Of a stretch of DNA of 64,000 nucleotides, positions 18,261 to 27,458 are shown one piece after another. The translations under genes were made by a program, and so were the position numbers. The notes under the pieces were generated by a model that worked only from the letters and a program-made list of their open reading frames with translations, made no database searches and was not told the DNA's origin. Each line of letters starts with the position of its first letter. Within the stretch, counting starts at the first letter, position 1. Location of the stretch: the NCBI RefSeq assembly GCF_017573465.1, contig NZ_JAGEPF010000046.1:1-64000 (forward strand), in the 5' to 3' direction. The stretch is from Actinomadura violacea. Its GTDB lineage: Bacteria > Actinomycetota > Actinomycetes > Streptosporangiales > Streptosporangiaceae.

Positions 18261-19108
18261 GCCTGCTGGAGATCGAAGACCTGGTGGTGCGCTATCCGGG
18301 GCGGGGCCGCCGCGCCGCGCCGTTCACCGCCGTCGACCATGTGACGCTCGACGTCCGCAAGGGGGAGACGGTCGGGCTCGTCGGCGAGTCGGGCTCGGGC
18401 AAGACCACCGTGGGCCGCGCCGTCCTCGGGCTCGCGCCCGTGTCGTCCGGCCGCATCCGCTACGACGGCGGCGAGATCCACGCCTGCACCCGGACCGGAC
18501 GCAGAGCGCTGGCGGCCCGGATACAGGTCGTGTTCCAGGACCCGTACACCTCCCTGAACCCGGCGATGAGCGTGGCGGACATCCTCAGCGAACCGCTGGT
18601 GGCGGCGGGCGCCGGGAAGGCCCGGGCGCGCGGGCGCGTCGGCGACCTGCTCGACCGGGTCGGGCTGCCGTCCGACGCGGCGGACCGGTACGCCCGCGAA
18701 TTCTCCGGCGGCCAGCGGCAGCGGGTCGCGATCGCGCGGGCCCTGGCGCTGGACCCCGAGCTGGTCATCTGCGACGAGCCCGTCTCGGCCCTGGACCTGT
18801 CCACCCAGGACCGGATCCTGCGGCTGCTGCTCGACATCCAGCACCGGACCGGCATCGCCTACCTGTTCGTCTCGCACGACATCGCCGTCGTGCGGCATCT
18901 CAGCCACCGGGTGGCGGTGATGCGGCGAGGGAAGGTCGTGGAGTTCGGGACCTGCCGCCAGGTGACGTCCGAACCCGCGCACGGCTTCACGGAGGAGCTC
19001 CTGCTGGCCTCTCCCGTGGCCGACCCGCTCCGGCAGCGCGAGCGGCGGGAGCGCCGCCGCGCCCGCCGGCGCACCGACGTGGACCCGCGGCGACAAGGAG
19101 CGTCCTGA
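18257..19108 (+). CDS. ABC importer ATPase, DppF-like
   Basis: 283 residues from GTG in a GTGA overlap. Walker A GESGSGKT, Q-loop VFQDPYTSLNP, signature FSGGQRQR, Walker B LVICDEPVSALD, H-loop LFVSHDIAVV. The C terminus is a strongly basic Arg/Asp tail. Its stop shares one base with the ATG of the sulfatase-GH3 gene, tying uptake directly to the catabolic enzyme. Pairs with the ATPase domain of the upstream fusion to form the heterodimeric motor. Confidence 0.93.
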   Translation: MSLLEIEDLVVRYPGRGRRAAPFTAVDHVTLDVRKGETVGLVGESGSGKTTVGRAVLGLAPVSSGRIRYDGGEIHACTRTGRRALAARIQVVFQDPYTSLNPAMSVADILSEPLVAAGAGKARARGRVGDLLDRVGLPSDAADRYAREFSGGQRQRVAIARALALDPELVICDEPVSALDLSTQDRILRLLLDIQHRTGIAYLFVSHDIAVVRHLSHRVAVMRRGKVVEFGTCRQVTSEPAHGFTEELLLASPVADPLRQRERRERRRARRRTDVDPRRQGAS

Positions 19109-22100
19109 TGAAGGCCATCATGGTCATGTTCGACACGCTGAACCGGCGTTTCCTGCCGCCCTACGGTGCGCAGGGGATACACGCCCCCAATTTCGAACGG
19201 CTCAGCCGGCATGCGGCGACGTTCGACAACTGCTACGGCGGCAGCATGCCGTGCATGCCCGCACGGCGGGAACTGCACACCGGCCGGTACAACTTCCTCC
19301 ACCGTTCCTGGGGGCCGCTCGAACCGTTCGACGATTCGGTCCCCGCGCTCCTTTCCGGTGCCGGCGTCTACACGCACCTGACCACCGACCACTACCACTA
19401 CTGGGAGGACGGCGGCGCGACGTACCACAGCCGGTTCGACAGCTACGAGCTGTTCAGGGGCCAGGAGGGCGACAAATGGAAGGGGCAGGTCGCTGACCCC
19501 GACATGCCGGACAGCTCGCTGGGCCGGGCCGGGTCGCTCGGCTGGCGGCAGGACTGGATCAACCGGCGGCACATGCCGACCCCGGAGACCCACTCCCAGA
19601 CCCGGACGGTGGACGCCGGCCTTGAGTTCATCGAGACCAACCACGGCAGCGACCGCTGGTTCCTGCAGATCGAGTGCTTCGACCCGCACGAGCCCTTCTT
19701 CAGCTACCCCGAACATCGCGCTCACTATGTGCACGACTACGAGGGCGAGCATTTCGACTGGCCCTCCTACGGGCGCGTCGTCGAGGACGAGGGGACGGTC
19801 GCCCATCTGCGCGCCGAGTACTCCTCCCTGCTGACCATGTGCGACATGTCGCTGGGTCGGGTGCTGGACGCGATGGACGCCCACGGGCTGTGGGACGACA
19901 CCATGCTCATCGTCTGCACCGACCACGGCCTCCTGCTCGGCGAGCACGGATGGTGGGGCAAGTCGGTGCAGCCCTGGTACGACGAGAACATCCACACCCC
20001 GCTGTTCATCTGGGATCCGCGCAGCGGCGTCCGCGGCGAGCGCCGGGAGAGCCTGGTGCAGACCATCGACTTCGGGCCGACGCTGCTGGAGTACTTCGGC
20101 GTGGAGCGGACCGCCGACATGCGTGGGGTGCCGCTGGCCGCCACCGTCGCCACCGACCGTCCCGTCCGCGAGGCGGGCCTCTTCGGCAACCACGGCGGCC
20201 ACATCAACGTGACCGACGGCCGGTACGTCTACATGCGGGCGTGCGCGACGCCCGCGAACCGGCCGCTGGACGAGTTCACGCTCATGCCCGCGCACATGAC
20301 GGCCCGGTTCTCGCCCGCGGAACTGCGCGGCGCCGAGCTGGCCGAGCCGTTCTCCTTCACCAAGGGGGCGCCGGTGCTGCGCGTCCCCGGGCTGGGCTGG
20401 GGGAGCCCCCACCATTTCGGGACGCTCCTGTTCGACCTCGAGAACGACCCGGAGCAGCGCGAGCCACTGGCCGACGACGAGCTCGAACTGCGGATGGCCG
20501 GGCTGCTGGTGGAGCTGATGCGGGAGAACGACGCCCCGGCCGGCCAGTTCGAGCGCATGGGCCTGCCCGCCACCGGGGACGTGGGCCCCGACCACCTCCT
20601 GGCCCGGGCGCAGCGCGAGCAGGCGGCGTCGTCGTCGGCTCCGCTCCCTCCTCCCGAGCTGTTCCGGTCCGAGGGCCTGGGCGTCCTGACCGAGCTCGGC
20701 AGGCTGCTCGACGATCCCCGTGGACGCCAGGTGATCGAGAGGCATCTGCCGCTGCTGGCCCATGAAGGCTTCCGGCCGAAGATCGCGCACTTCTCGCTGT
20801 ACAAGCTGGCGGTGACGACCCCCTCCATCAGCGTGGAGTTGCTGCACAGGATCGAAGCCGAGCTGGCGCCCGCTCCCTGCGGTGCCGACACCGAGCGCGC
20901 CCTCCGCGACCGCGTGAGGCTGCTCGACCTCCCTTCGAAGGTCCGGCTCCTGACCGGCGCGGACTTCTGGACGCTACCCGGCGACCCCGTCGTGGGCCTC
21001 CGCCCGCTGGTGCTCTCCGACGGCCCGGCCGGTGTCCGCGGCGAGGCGCGGGCCGGCTGGGAGCCGTCGCTGAACCTCCCGTCCGGCAGCGCGCTCGGCG
21101 CGACGTGGGACGCCGGCTGCGCTCGGCGGTACGGGGACCTCCTCGGTGAGGAGGCGCGCCGGAAGGGCGTCGACGTCGTCCTCGGACCGACGATCAATCT
21201 GCACCGCTCTCCGTACGGGGGACGCCACTTCGAGGCCATGTCCGAGGACCCGCTGCTCACAGCGGTGCTGGCGGCGTCGTACGTCGAGGCCCTGCAGGCG
21301 CACGGCGTCGCCGCCTGCCCCAAGCACTACGTCGCCAACGACTACGAGGTGGACCGGCACACCGCCAGTTCCGAGGTCGACGAGCGCACCCTGCACGAGG
21401 TCTACCTCGCCCCGTTCGAACGCGCGGTGACCGAGGCCGGCGCCTGGGTGGTGATGTCGGCCTACAACGCCGTCAACGGCACCACGATGAGCGAGCATCC
21501 GCTGCTGCGCGACCCGCTGAAGTCGGCGTGGGGGTTCGACGGCCCGGTCCTGTCCGACTGGGTCGCGGTGAAGACGACCGACGAGTCGGCCCGCTCCGCA
21601 CAGGACCTCGTCATGCCGTCCGTGCTCAGCCCCTGGGGCGACGCCCTCGTCGGCGCCGTGCGGGCGGGGAGGGTGCCCGAGGCCGCGGTGGACGAGAAGG
21701 TGCTCCGCCTCCTGCGCCTCGCGGCCCGGGTGGGCGCGGTCGACGGCGTCGAGGCGGCACCGCGCGAGACGGTGACGCGCGCCGATGCGGCCGCCGCGGC
21801 CGAGGCGGTCACCGGTCTCGCGGTCGAGAGCATGGTGCTGCTCCACAACGACGGCGTGCTCCCGTGGGCGCCGGCACCGCGCTCCATCGCCGTCATCGGC
21901 CCGTCCGCCCTGGCCGCCCGCACCCAGGGCGGCGGCAGTGCGGCGGTCACGCCGGAGCACGTGGTCTCGCCCCTCGACGGCCTGCGCAGCAGGTTCCCCG
22001 ACGCGGACATCGACTTCCACATCGGCACCGCCGCTCCGAACGGGGTACTCCCGCTCGTCCCGGACCGGATGCTGGACCCGGTCTCGGGACGTCCCGGCAT

Positions 22101-23319
22101 GCGCGCGACCCTCACCGACGCCGCGGGGAACACGCTCTTCGACGAGGTCGGGAACCGCAGCGAGGCGTCCTGGCTGGGCACCCTCCCGGACGGCGCGACC
22201 ACGCTCGTCCTCCGGACCCGGTACACGCCGGAGTCGTCCGGGAGGCACCTGCTCGGGGCGGCCTGCACCGGCGCGGTCCGGGTCGACCTCGACGGATCCA
22301 CCGTGATCGAGGAACACCGCACCACCGGCGACATCGCCCGCGCCCTGTCGGCCCCGCCGGTCGCGACCGTCCCGGTCGAGCTCACCGCGGGGGCGCCGGT
22401 CGACCTCACGCTGACCTACGACCTGACGACCGCGCTGCCGATGGTCTGCACGGTCGCCCTCGGGCTGGCGCCCCTCCCCGGGACGGAGGAGGAGATGATC
22501 ACCGCCGCGGTCGCCGCCGCCGAGCGGTCCGAGGCCGCCGTGGTCGTGGTCGGGACCGGTCCCCGCGACGAGAGTGAGGGCTTCGACCGCACGACGCTGG
22601 CACTGCCGGGCCGCCAGGACCGGCTCGTCGACGCCGTCACCAGGGCGAACCCGCGCACCGTGGTGGTCGTCAACGCCGGCGGCCCGGTGCTCATGCCCTG
22701 GCGCGAGCAGGCCGGCGCGGTCCTGCTGGGCTGGTTCGGCGGGCAGGAGATGGGCACCGCGCTGGCGCGCGTCCTGGCCGGGGATGCAGAGCCCGGCGGA
22801 CGCCTGCCCACCACCTGGCCGGACGACGAGGAATCGGTGCCCGTGGGCCCGGACCGTCCCGTCGCAGGGAAGGTCCACTACACCGAGGGCCTTCACGTCG
22901 GCCACCGGGCGTGGCTGCGTTCCGGCGCGCAACCGGCGTACTGGTTCGGGCACGGCCTGGGCTACACCAAATGGAACCTGTCCGGCCTGCGCGCCCCGGA
23001 GCGCGTCGCTGCGGGCGCCGACGTCCCGCTCTCGCTGACGGTGGAGAACAGCGGCGAGCGTCCCGGCAAGCAGGTGGTGCAGGTCTACCTGAGCCGGGAC
23101 GAGAGCGAGATCGAGCGCCCGGTCCGCTGGCTCGCCGGATTCGCCGCCGTCCGGCTCGGCCCCGGCGAACGCCGCACCGTGCACATCGACGTCCCGGGAC
23201 GCGCCCTGGCGGCATGGACGGGCTCGGGCTGGTGGCACGAACCCGGGACCTTCCAGGTGCACGTCGGCACCAGCATCGCCGACGCCCCGCTCACCGCCCG
23301 GATCGACGTCACCGCCTGA
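19108..23319 (+). CDS. Bifunctional sulfatase - GH3 glycoside hydrolase fusion
   Basis: 1403 residues in one uninterrupted frame. ACAAGGAG lies 7 nt before the ATG, which shares a base with the ATPase stop. Residues about 1-490: type I sulfatase, metal D9, formylglycine site C49-M-P-A-R53 (Ala replaces the usual Ser), and D272-H273 of the second metal segment. About 490-600: helical linker. About 600 to the end: GH3 beta-glycosidase with LSDGPAGVRG, nucleophile D817 in GFDGPVLSDW, a PA14-like insertion (about 992-1110), likely acid/base E1157 in SEGFDR, and an Fn3-like C-terminal domain (about 1290-1403). No signal peptide, so cytoplasmic. It presumably removes sulfate from, and cleaves, an imported sulfated glycoside; the order and sugar are unknown. 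No internal start with a ribosome site precedes the GH3 part, arguing for one polypeptide. Confidence 0.9.
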   Translation: MKAIMVMFDTLNRRFLPPYGAQGIHAPNFERLSRHAATFDNCYGGSMPCMPARRELHTGRYNFLHRSWGPLEPFDDSVPALLSGAGVYTHLTTDHYHYWEDGGATYHSRFDSYELFRGQEGDKWKGQVADPDMPDSSLGRAGSLGWRQDWINRRHMPTPETHSQTRTVDAGLEFIETNHGSDRWFLQIECFDPHEPFFSYPEHRAHYVHDYEGEHFDWPSYGRVVEDEGTVAHLRAEYSSLLTMCDMSLGRVLDAMDAHGLWDDTMLIVCTDHGLLLGEHGWWGKSVQPWYDENIHTPLFIWDPRSGVRGERRESLVQTIDFGPTLLEYFGVERTADMRGVPLAATVATDRPVREAGLFGNHGGHINVTDGRYVYMRACATPANRPLDEFTLMPAHMTARFSPAELRGAELAEPFSFTKGAPVLRVPGLGWGSPHHFGTLLFDLENDPEQREPLADDELELRMAGLLVELMRENDAPAGQFERMGLPATGDVGPDHLLARAQREQAASSSAPLPPPELFRSEGLGVLTELGRLLDDPRGRQVIERHLPLLAHEGFRPKIAHFSLYKLAVTTPSISVELLHRIEAELAPAPCGADTERALRDRVRLLDLPSKVRLLTGADFWTLPGDPVVGLRPLVLSDGPAGVRGEARAGWEPSLNLPSGSALGATWDAGCARRYGDLLGEEARRKGVDVVLGPTINLHRSPYGGRHFEAMSEDPLLTAVLAASYVEALQAHGVAACPKHYVANDYEVDRHTASSEVDERTLHEVYLAPFERAVTEAGAWVVMSAYNAVNGTTMSEHPLLRDPLKSAWGFDGPVLSDWVAVKTTDESARSAQDLVMPSVLSPWGDALVGAVRAGRVPEAAVDEKVLRLLRLAARVGAVDGVEAAPRETVTRADAAAAAEAVTGLAVESMVLLHNDGVLPWAPAPRSIAVIGPSALAARTQGGGSAAVTPEHVVSPLDGLRSRFPDADIDFHIGTAAPNGVLPLVPDRMLDPVSGRPGMRATLTDAAGNTLFDEVGNRSEASWLGTLPDGATTLVLRTRYTPESSGRHLLGAACTGAVRVDLDGSTVIEEHRTTGDIARALSAPPVATVPVELTAGAPVDLTLTYDLTTALPMVCTVALGLAPLPGTEEEMITAAVAAAERSEAAVVVVGTGPRDESEGFDRTTLALPGRQDRLVDAVTRANPRTVVVVNAGGPVLMPWREQAGAVLLGWFGGQEMGTALARVLAGDAEPGGRLPTTWPDDEESVPVGPDRPVAGKVHYTEGLHVGHRAWLRSGAQPAYWFGHGLGYTKWNLSGLRAPERVAAGADVPLSLTVENSGERPGKQVVQVYLSRDESEIERPVRWLAGFAAVRLGPGERRTVHIDVPGRALAAWTGSGWWHEPGTFQVHVGTSIADAPLTARIDVTA

Positions 23320-23361
23320 CCTTCCCCGCGCTATGCGATCGCTTCGGAACGGACACCGACC

Positions 23362-24837
23362 ATGACACGACCCAACTTCATCATCTTCATGCCGGACCAA
23401 CTGCGCGCCGACGCGGTGGGAGCCTTCGGCAATCCGCTCGCGCGCACACCCAACCTCGACCGGTTCGCCGCGTCGGGAACGCTGTTCACACAGGCGTTCG
23501 CGCAGCACTCGGTGTGCTCCCAGAGCCGCGCCTCGATGTTCACCGGCTGGTACCCGCACGTCGCGGGGCACCGCACGCTGACCAACCTGATCAAACCGTG
23601 GGAGCCGAACGTCTTCCGCAGCCTCAAGGAGAGCGGCTACCACGTCGCCTGGCTCGGCCCCCGCGGCGACACGTTCGCCCCCGGCGCGACCGAGCTGAGC
23701 GTCGACGAGTACGGCTTCTGGGTGGCCCCGTCCGTCCGCAGCTTCGGCGGCCCCGAAGAGGACCCCGACGAGCTGTGGAGCCGGCTCTTCTACAGGGGCC
23801 GCCGCGACGAGGACGCCGCGCTCGACTACGACGAGGCGGTGGTGCGCTCGGCGGAGAAATGGCTGCGCAACCCGCCCTCCGAGCCGTGGGTCCTGTTCCT
23901 TCCGCTGCTGTTCCCGCACTGCCCGTTCACCGTGGAGGAGCCGTGGTTCTCGCTGATCGACCGGTCGGCCATGCCCGCCCCGGCCGTCCGCGACCCGCGC
24001 GACGGCGGCCATGAACCGCGCTTCATGGCCGCGATCCGCGAGCGGTACGGCACCGGACGGGCCACCCTTGAGCACTGGCAGGAGCTGAAGGCGACCTACT
24101 ACGGGATGGTCTCGCGGGTCGACGACCAGTTCGGACGGCTTATGCGGGCCGCCGAGGACGCCGACCTGCACGATCGCACCGTCAGCCTGTTCTTCACCGA
24201 CCACGGCGAGTACCTCGGCGACCATGGGCTGATCGAGAAATGGCCTGCCGGCCTGAACGACTGCCTGGTCCGCGAGCCGCTGATGATCGGCGGCGGCGGG
24301 CTGCCCGGCGGGCGGCGCTCCGGGGCGCTGGTGGAGATGGTCGACCTGGTCCCCACGCTGCTCGAACTGGCCGGAGTGAACGCGGAGTACACCCACTTCG
24401 GGCGGAGCCTGGTGTCCCTCCTGACCGACCCGGACCGCCCGCACCGGACGCACGTCTTCTCCGAAGGCGGCTTCACCCTGGACGAGGAGCCGCTGCTGGA
24501 GCGCAGCCCCTTCCCCTACGACCTCAAGGCCGCCCTCCAGCATGAGGACACCGCGCTGGTCGGCAAGGCGACCGCCGTGCGCACGCACGAGTGGACGTAC
24601 GTGTACCGCCTGTACGAGGCCGACGAGCTCTACCACCGTCCGAGCGACCCGAACGAACTGCGGAACCTGGCCGCCGACCCGGACCGCGCCGATCAGGTCG
24701 CCGCGCTGCGCGAGGAACTGATGCGCTGGCAGATGGCCACGAGCGACGTCGTCCCCTGGGAGCCCGACCCCCGTTTCCCGCCCGTCGAGCTGACGCCGGT
24801 CGAGGAGCAGGCGAAGGCCCGGATGATCGCCGGCTGA
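23362..24837 (+). CDS. Type I sulfatase with variant active-site motif
   Basis: 491 residues. Alkaline-phosphatase superfamily sulfatase: N-terminal FIIFMPDQLRADAVG, TPNLDRFAASGTLFT, C-terminal SLFFTDHGEYLGDHGL and LVPTLLELAGV. The formylglycine position is C52-S-Q-S-R56: the proline of the CxPxR recognition motif is Gln. Cys and Arg are kept, so conversion by the nearby FGE is possible but less certain. The C-terminal YEADELYHRPSDPNELRNLA is also found in many S1 sulfatases. No signal peptide. The gene follows the fusion gene by 42 nt. Confidence 0.88.
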   Translation: MTRPNFIIFMPDQLRADAVGAFGNPLARTPNLDRFAASGTLFTQAFAQHSVCSQSRASMFTGWYPHVAGHRTLTNLIKPWEPNVFRSLKESGYHVAWLGPRGDTFAPGATELSVDEYGFWVAPSVRSFGGPEEDPDELWSRLFYRGRRDEDAALDYDEAVVRSAEKWLRNPPSEPWVLFLPLLFPHCPFTVEEPWFSLIDRSAMPAPAVRDPRDGGHEPRFMAAIRERYGTGRATLEHWQELKATYYGMVSRVDDQFGRLMRAAEDADLHDRTVSLFFTDHGEYLGDHGLIEKWPAGLNDCLVREPLMIGGGGLPGGRRSGALVEMVDLVPTLLELAGVNAEYTHFGRSLVSLLTDPDRPHRTHVFSEGGFTLDEEPLLERSPFPYDLKAALQHEDTALVGKATAVRTHEWTYVYRLYEADELYHRPSDPNELRNLAADPDRADQVAALREELMRWQMATSDVVPWEPDPRFPPVELTPVEEQAKARMIAG

Positions 24838-24873
24838 GCCATGCGCGCCGACCATGTTCGGAAAGGACAGCCG

Positions 24874-25827
24874 ATGCCCGGCACCGAGATCTCCGCGTGC
24901 TGCGCGCCGTCCGCGCGTCTCCGCCCAGAACCCGCGGCCCCTTCCTTGGGGGAGCCGCGGCGCCGGTTCAGTGCAGGGCGCGAACTGCATGAGGCGGTCC
25001 TTCTGCCCGGAGGCGACTTCCTCATGGGCACCGACGACCGGGAGGGCTTCCCCGACGACGGTGAGGGGCCGGTGCGCCGGGCGAGAGTCGAGCCTTTCCG
25101 CATCGACGTGTACACGGTCACCAACGAGCGCTTCGCCATGTTCGTCGACGACACCGGCTACCTCACCGACGCCGAACGGCTCGGCTGGTCCTACGTGTTC
25201 GCCGGATTCCTCCCCGCGGCCCTGCGCGGGGCCTCGCCGCGTCCGGAGCGAACCCCCTGGTGGTGCGGGGTCTCCGGGGCGAACTGGTGGTGTCCCGAAG
25301 GCCCGGGGAGTTCCCTGGACGGGCGCGCGGACCATCCGGTGGTGCACGTGTCCTGGAACGACGCGCTCGCCTACTGCCGGTGGGCGGGGGCGCGGCTTCC
25401 CACCGAAGCCGAGTGGGAGTACGCCGCCCGCGGCGGGCTCGAACAACGCCGCTACCCCTGGGGCGACGAGCTCGACCCGAACGGCGAATACCGCTGCAAC
25501 ATCTGGCGCGGCCGATTCCCCACCAAGAACACCGCAGCCGACGGATACCGCGGGACGGCGCCGGTCGACGCGTTCCGACCCAACGGATTCGGGCTGTACA
25601 ACGTCTCGGGAAACGTCTGGGAATGGTGCGCCGACTCCTGGAGCACCGAGCACGGCTCCCACCGGGCGGCCGGCACCGCGAAGGTCATGCGGGGCGGGTC
25701 GTACATGTGCCACGACTCCTACTGCAACCGCTACAGGGTCGCCGCCCGCACCCGCAACCAGCCCGACGCCTCAGGCGGCAACACCGGATTTCGCTGTGCC
25801 GCAGACCGGCCGAGCGCCCAGGCGTGA
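24874..25827 (+). CDS. Formylglycine-generating enzyme (SUMF1/FGE)
   Basis: 317 residues from ATG 24874, chosen for AAAGGA 6 nt upstream over the in-frame ATG 24841. It converts the sulfatase active-site Cys into formylglycine using O2 and copper. Unlike general FGE-fold proteins it keeps both copper-binding Cys: C279 and C284 in RGGSYMCHDSYCNRYRVAART, nearly identical to the Streptomyces coelicolor enzyme as I recall it, followed by GGNTGFRC. Other family marks are GGDFLMGTDD, VTNERFAMFV, LPTEAEWEYAARGG, YPWGDEL and NVSGNVWEWC. It sits between sulfatase genes and should mature all three. No signal peptide, consistent with cytoplasmic activation before folding. Confidence 0.95.
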   Translation: MPGTEISACCAPSARLRPEPAAPSLGEPRRRFSAGRELHEAVLLPGGDFLMGTDDREGFPDDGEGPVRRARVEPFRIDVYTVTNERFAMFVDDTGYLTDAERLGWSYVFAGFLPAALRGASPRPERTPWWCGVSGANWWCPEGPGSSLDGRADHPVVHVSWNDALAYCRWAGARLPTEAEWEYAARGGLEQRRYPWGDELDPNGEYRCNIWRGRFPTKNTAADGYRGTAPVDAFRPNGFGLYNVSGNVWEWCADSWSTEHGSHRAAGTAKVMRGGSYMCHDSYCNRYRVAARTRNQPDASGGNTGFRCAADRPSAQA

Positions 25828-25862
25828 CAACAAGCCCGGATCCTCCCCATGAGGAGTTCCCC

Positions 25863-27434
25863 ATGCGCATCATCTACGTCGACGTGGACACCCTTCGCGC
25901 CGACCACACGACCCCATACGGCTACCACCGCCCGACGACGCCCAACCTCCAGGCCCTCGCCGACCGGTCGGTGGTCTTCGACCGCTACTACTGCTCCGAC
26001 TCGCCCTGCCTGCCGTCCCGCACGGCCCTGACCAGCGGCCAGTTCGGCATCACCAACGGAGTGATCGGGCACTTCGGGGAGGCCGCGCGCTTCCGGCTGG
26101 ACGCCGGCCACGGCCCCGACCCCGACCGTCCCCTGCTCGGCCAGCGGCTCCAGCAGGGCGGCCACTACACCGCCGCGGTGTCGGTCTTCGCCGAACGGCA
26201 CCGCGCCTACCATTTCCTCGGCAACTTCCGGGAAAGCGTCCGAGCGACCGCGAACACCGGCGACGAAGAGGCCCCCGACGTCAACCGGGCAGCCATCGAG
26301 TGGATCCGCCGCCATGCCCACGAGGACGACTGGTACCTGCACCTCACGTACTGGGAACCCCACACCGACTACACCCAGCCCCAGGAATGGACGGACCGCA
26401 TGGCGGCGTCGGCGCCCGTCGGCCCATGGCCCGACGCCGAGACCATCAAGGCGCACACCGAGGAGGTCTACGGACCCCGCAGCGCGCTGGACCTGAACTA
26501 CACGCTCCTCGGCCCCGGCCGGTCACCCGTCCCGCACAACATGCCTGACGCGATCACCGGCCGCGCCGACTACGAACACCTCATCAACGGGTTCGACGGA
26601 GCCATCGCCTACTGGGACCACCACTTCGGCCGGCTCATGGCCGTCCTGGAAGAACTCGGCATCGCCGAGGAGACCGCCGTCATCGTGAGCGCCGACCATG
26701 GCGAGGCGTTCGGCGAACACGGCATGTACGCCGAACACGGCCTCGCCACCGAACCGGTCCAGCGCGTGCCGCTCGTCTTCTACTGGCCCGGCCTGACCGA
26801 CGACCTCCCGGACGAGGCCCGCCGCAACGATGCGCTGCTCTACAACATCGACCTCGCCCCGACGCTCTGCGACCTGCTCGGGCTGTCCGTGCCCCCGGGC
26901 TGGCAGGGCGAGTCATTCGCCGCCGCCGTCCGCGGCGAACCGCTCGAGTCCCGGCCGTATCTCGTGCTCGGCCACGGCGCGCACACCTACCAGCGCGCCG
27001 TGCGCACCCGCGACCACCTTTACATCCGCACGTACCACCCAGGCTCGTTCCGCGCCGAGTGGGAGCAGCTGTTCGACGTCACGGCCGATCCGCACCTCAC
27101 CCGCGACCTCTTGGACGACGAGCCCGAACTGACCGCGCGGATGCGATCCCACCTCGCCGAATGGTGGAACGAACACGCCGGGCGCCCCGGCTGCCTGCCC
27201 GACCCGATGCTGACCACCCTGCAGACCGGCCCCGTCTACTACAGCGACCCCGCCGAGTACGCCGCCCACCTGCGCCGGACGGGCCGCGACCGCCTCGCCG
27301 ACGACCTGGAAGGCCGGCTCGCCTCCCTGCACACCCCGATCTCCTGGCACGCCCCCGAACCCCGCCCGACCGCACGCTTCATCGACGGCTGGATCAGGGC
27401 GTTCCAACGAACCTCCGAAGAAACCACCGGCTGA
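25863..27434 (+). CDS. Type I sulfatase with canonical CxPSR
   Basis: 523 residues. ATG 25863 has GAGGAG at 8 nt. Motifs: IIYVDVDTLRADHTTPYGYHRPTTPNL, formylglycine site C49-L-P-S-R53, SADHGEAFGEHGMYAEHG, and DLAPTLCDLLGL. The canonical site should be an efficient FGE substrate. The C-terminal approximately 120 residues form a helical, acidic region with a YYSDPAEYAAHLRRTGR segment. No signal peptide. Last gene of the island; the next gene is on the other strand. Substrate not predictable, but the three sulfatases differ enough to act on different positions or compounds. Confidence 0.92.
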   Translation: MRIIYVDVDTLRADHTTPYGYHRPTTPNLQALADRSVVFDRYYCSDSPCLPSRTALTSGQFGITNGVIGHFGEAARFRLDAGHGPDPDRPLLGQRLQQGGHYTAAVSVFAERHRAYHFLGNFRESVRATANTGDEEAPDVNRAAIEWIRRHAHEDDWYLHLTYWEPHTDYTQPQEWTDRMAASAPVGPWPDAETIKAHTEEVYGPRSALDLNYTLLGPGRSPVPHNMPDAITGRADYEHLINGFDGAIAYWDHHFGRLMAVLEELGIAEETAVIVSADHGEAFGEHGMYAEHGLATEPVQRVPLVFYWPGLTDDLPDEARRNDALLYNIDLAPTLCDLLGLSVPPGWQGESFAAAVRGEPLESRPYLVLGHGAHTYQRAVRTRDHLYIRTYHPGSFRAEWEQLFDVTADPHLTRDLLDDEPELTARMRSHLAEWWNEHAGRPGCLPDPMLTTLQTGPVYYSDPAEYAAHLRRTGRDRLADDLEGRLASLHTPISWHAPEPRPTARFIDGWIRAFQRTSEETTG

Positions 27435-27458
27435 AGCCCCCACAGGCCTTGCCTCACC

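Noticed and set aside
20974..25713. A 1579-codon open frame on the minus strand
   Set aside because: It lies opposite three well-supported sulfatase-island genes, has Arg/Gly/Pro-rich shadow composition and no domain.
10457..27434. Genomic island bounded by mobile elements
   Set aside because: No transposase, integrase, tRNA or direct-repeat boundary is visible on either side.
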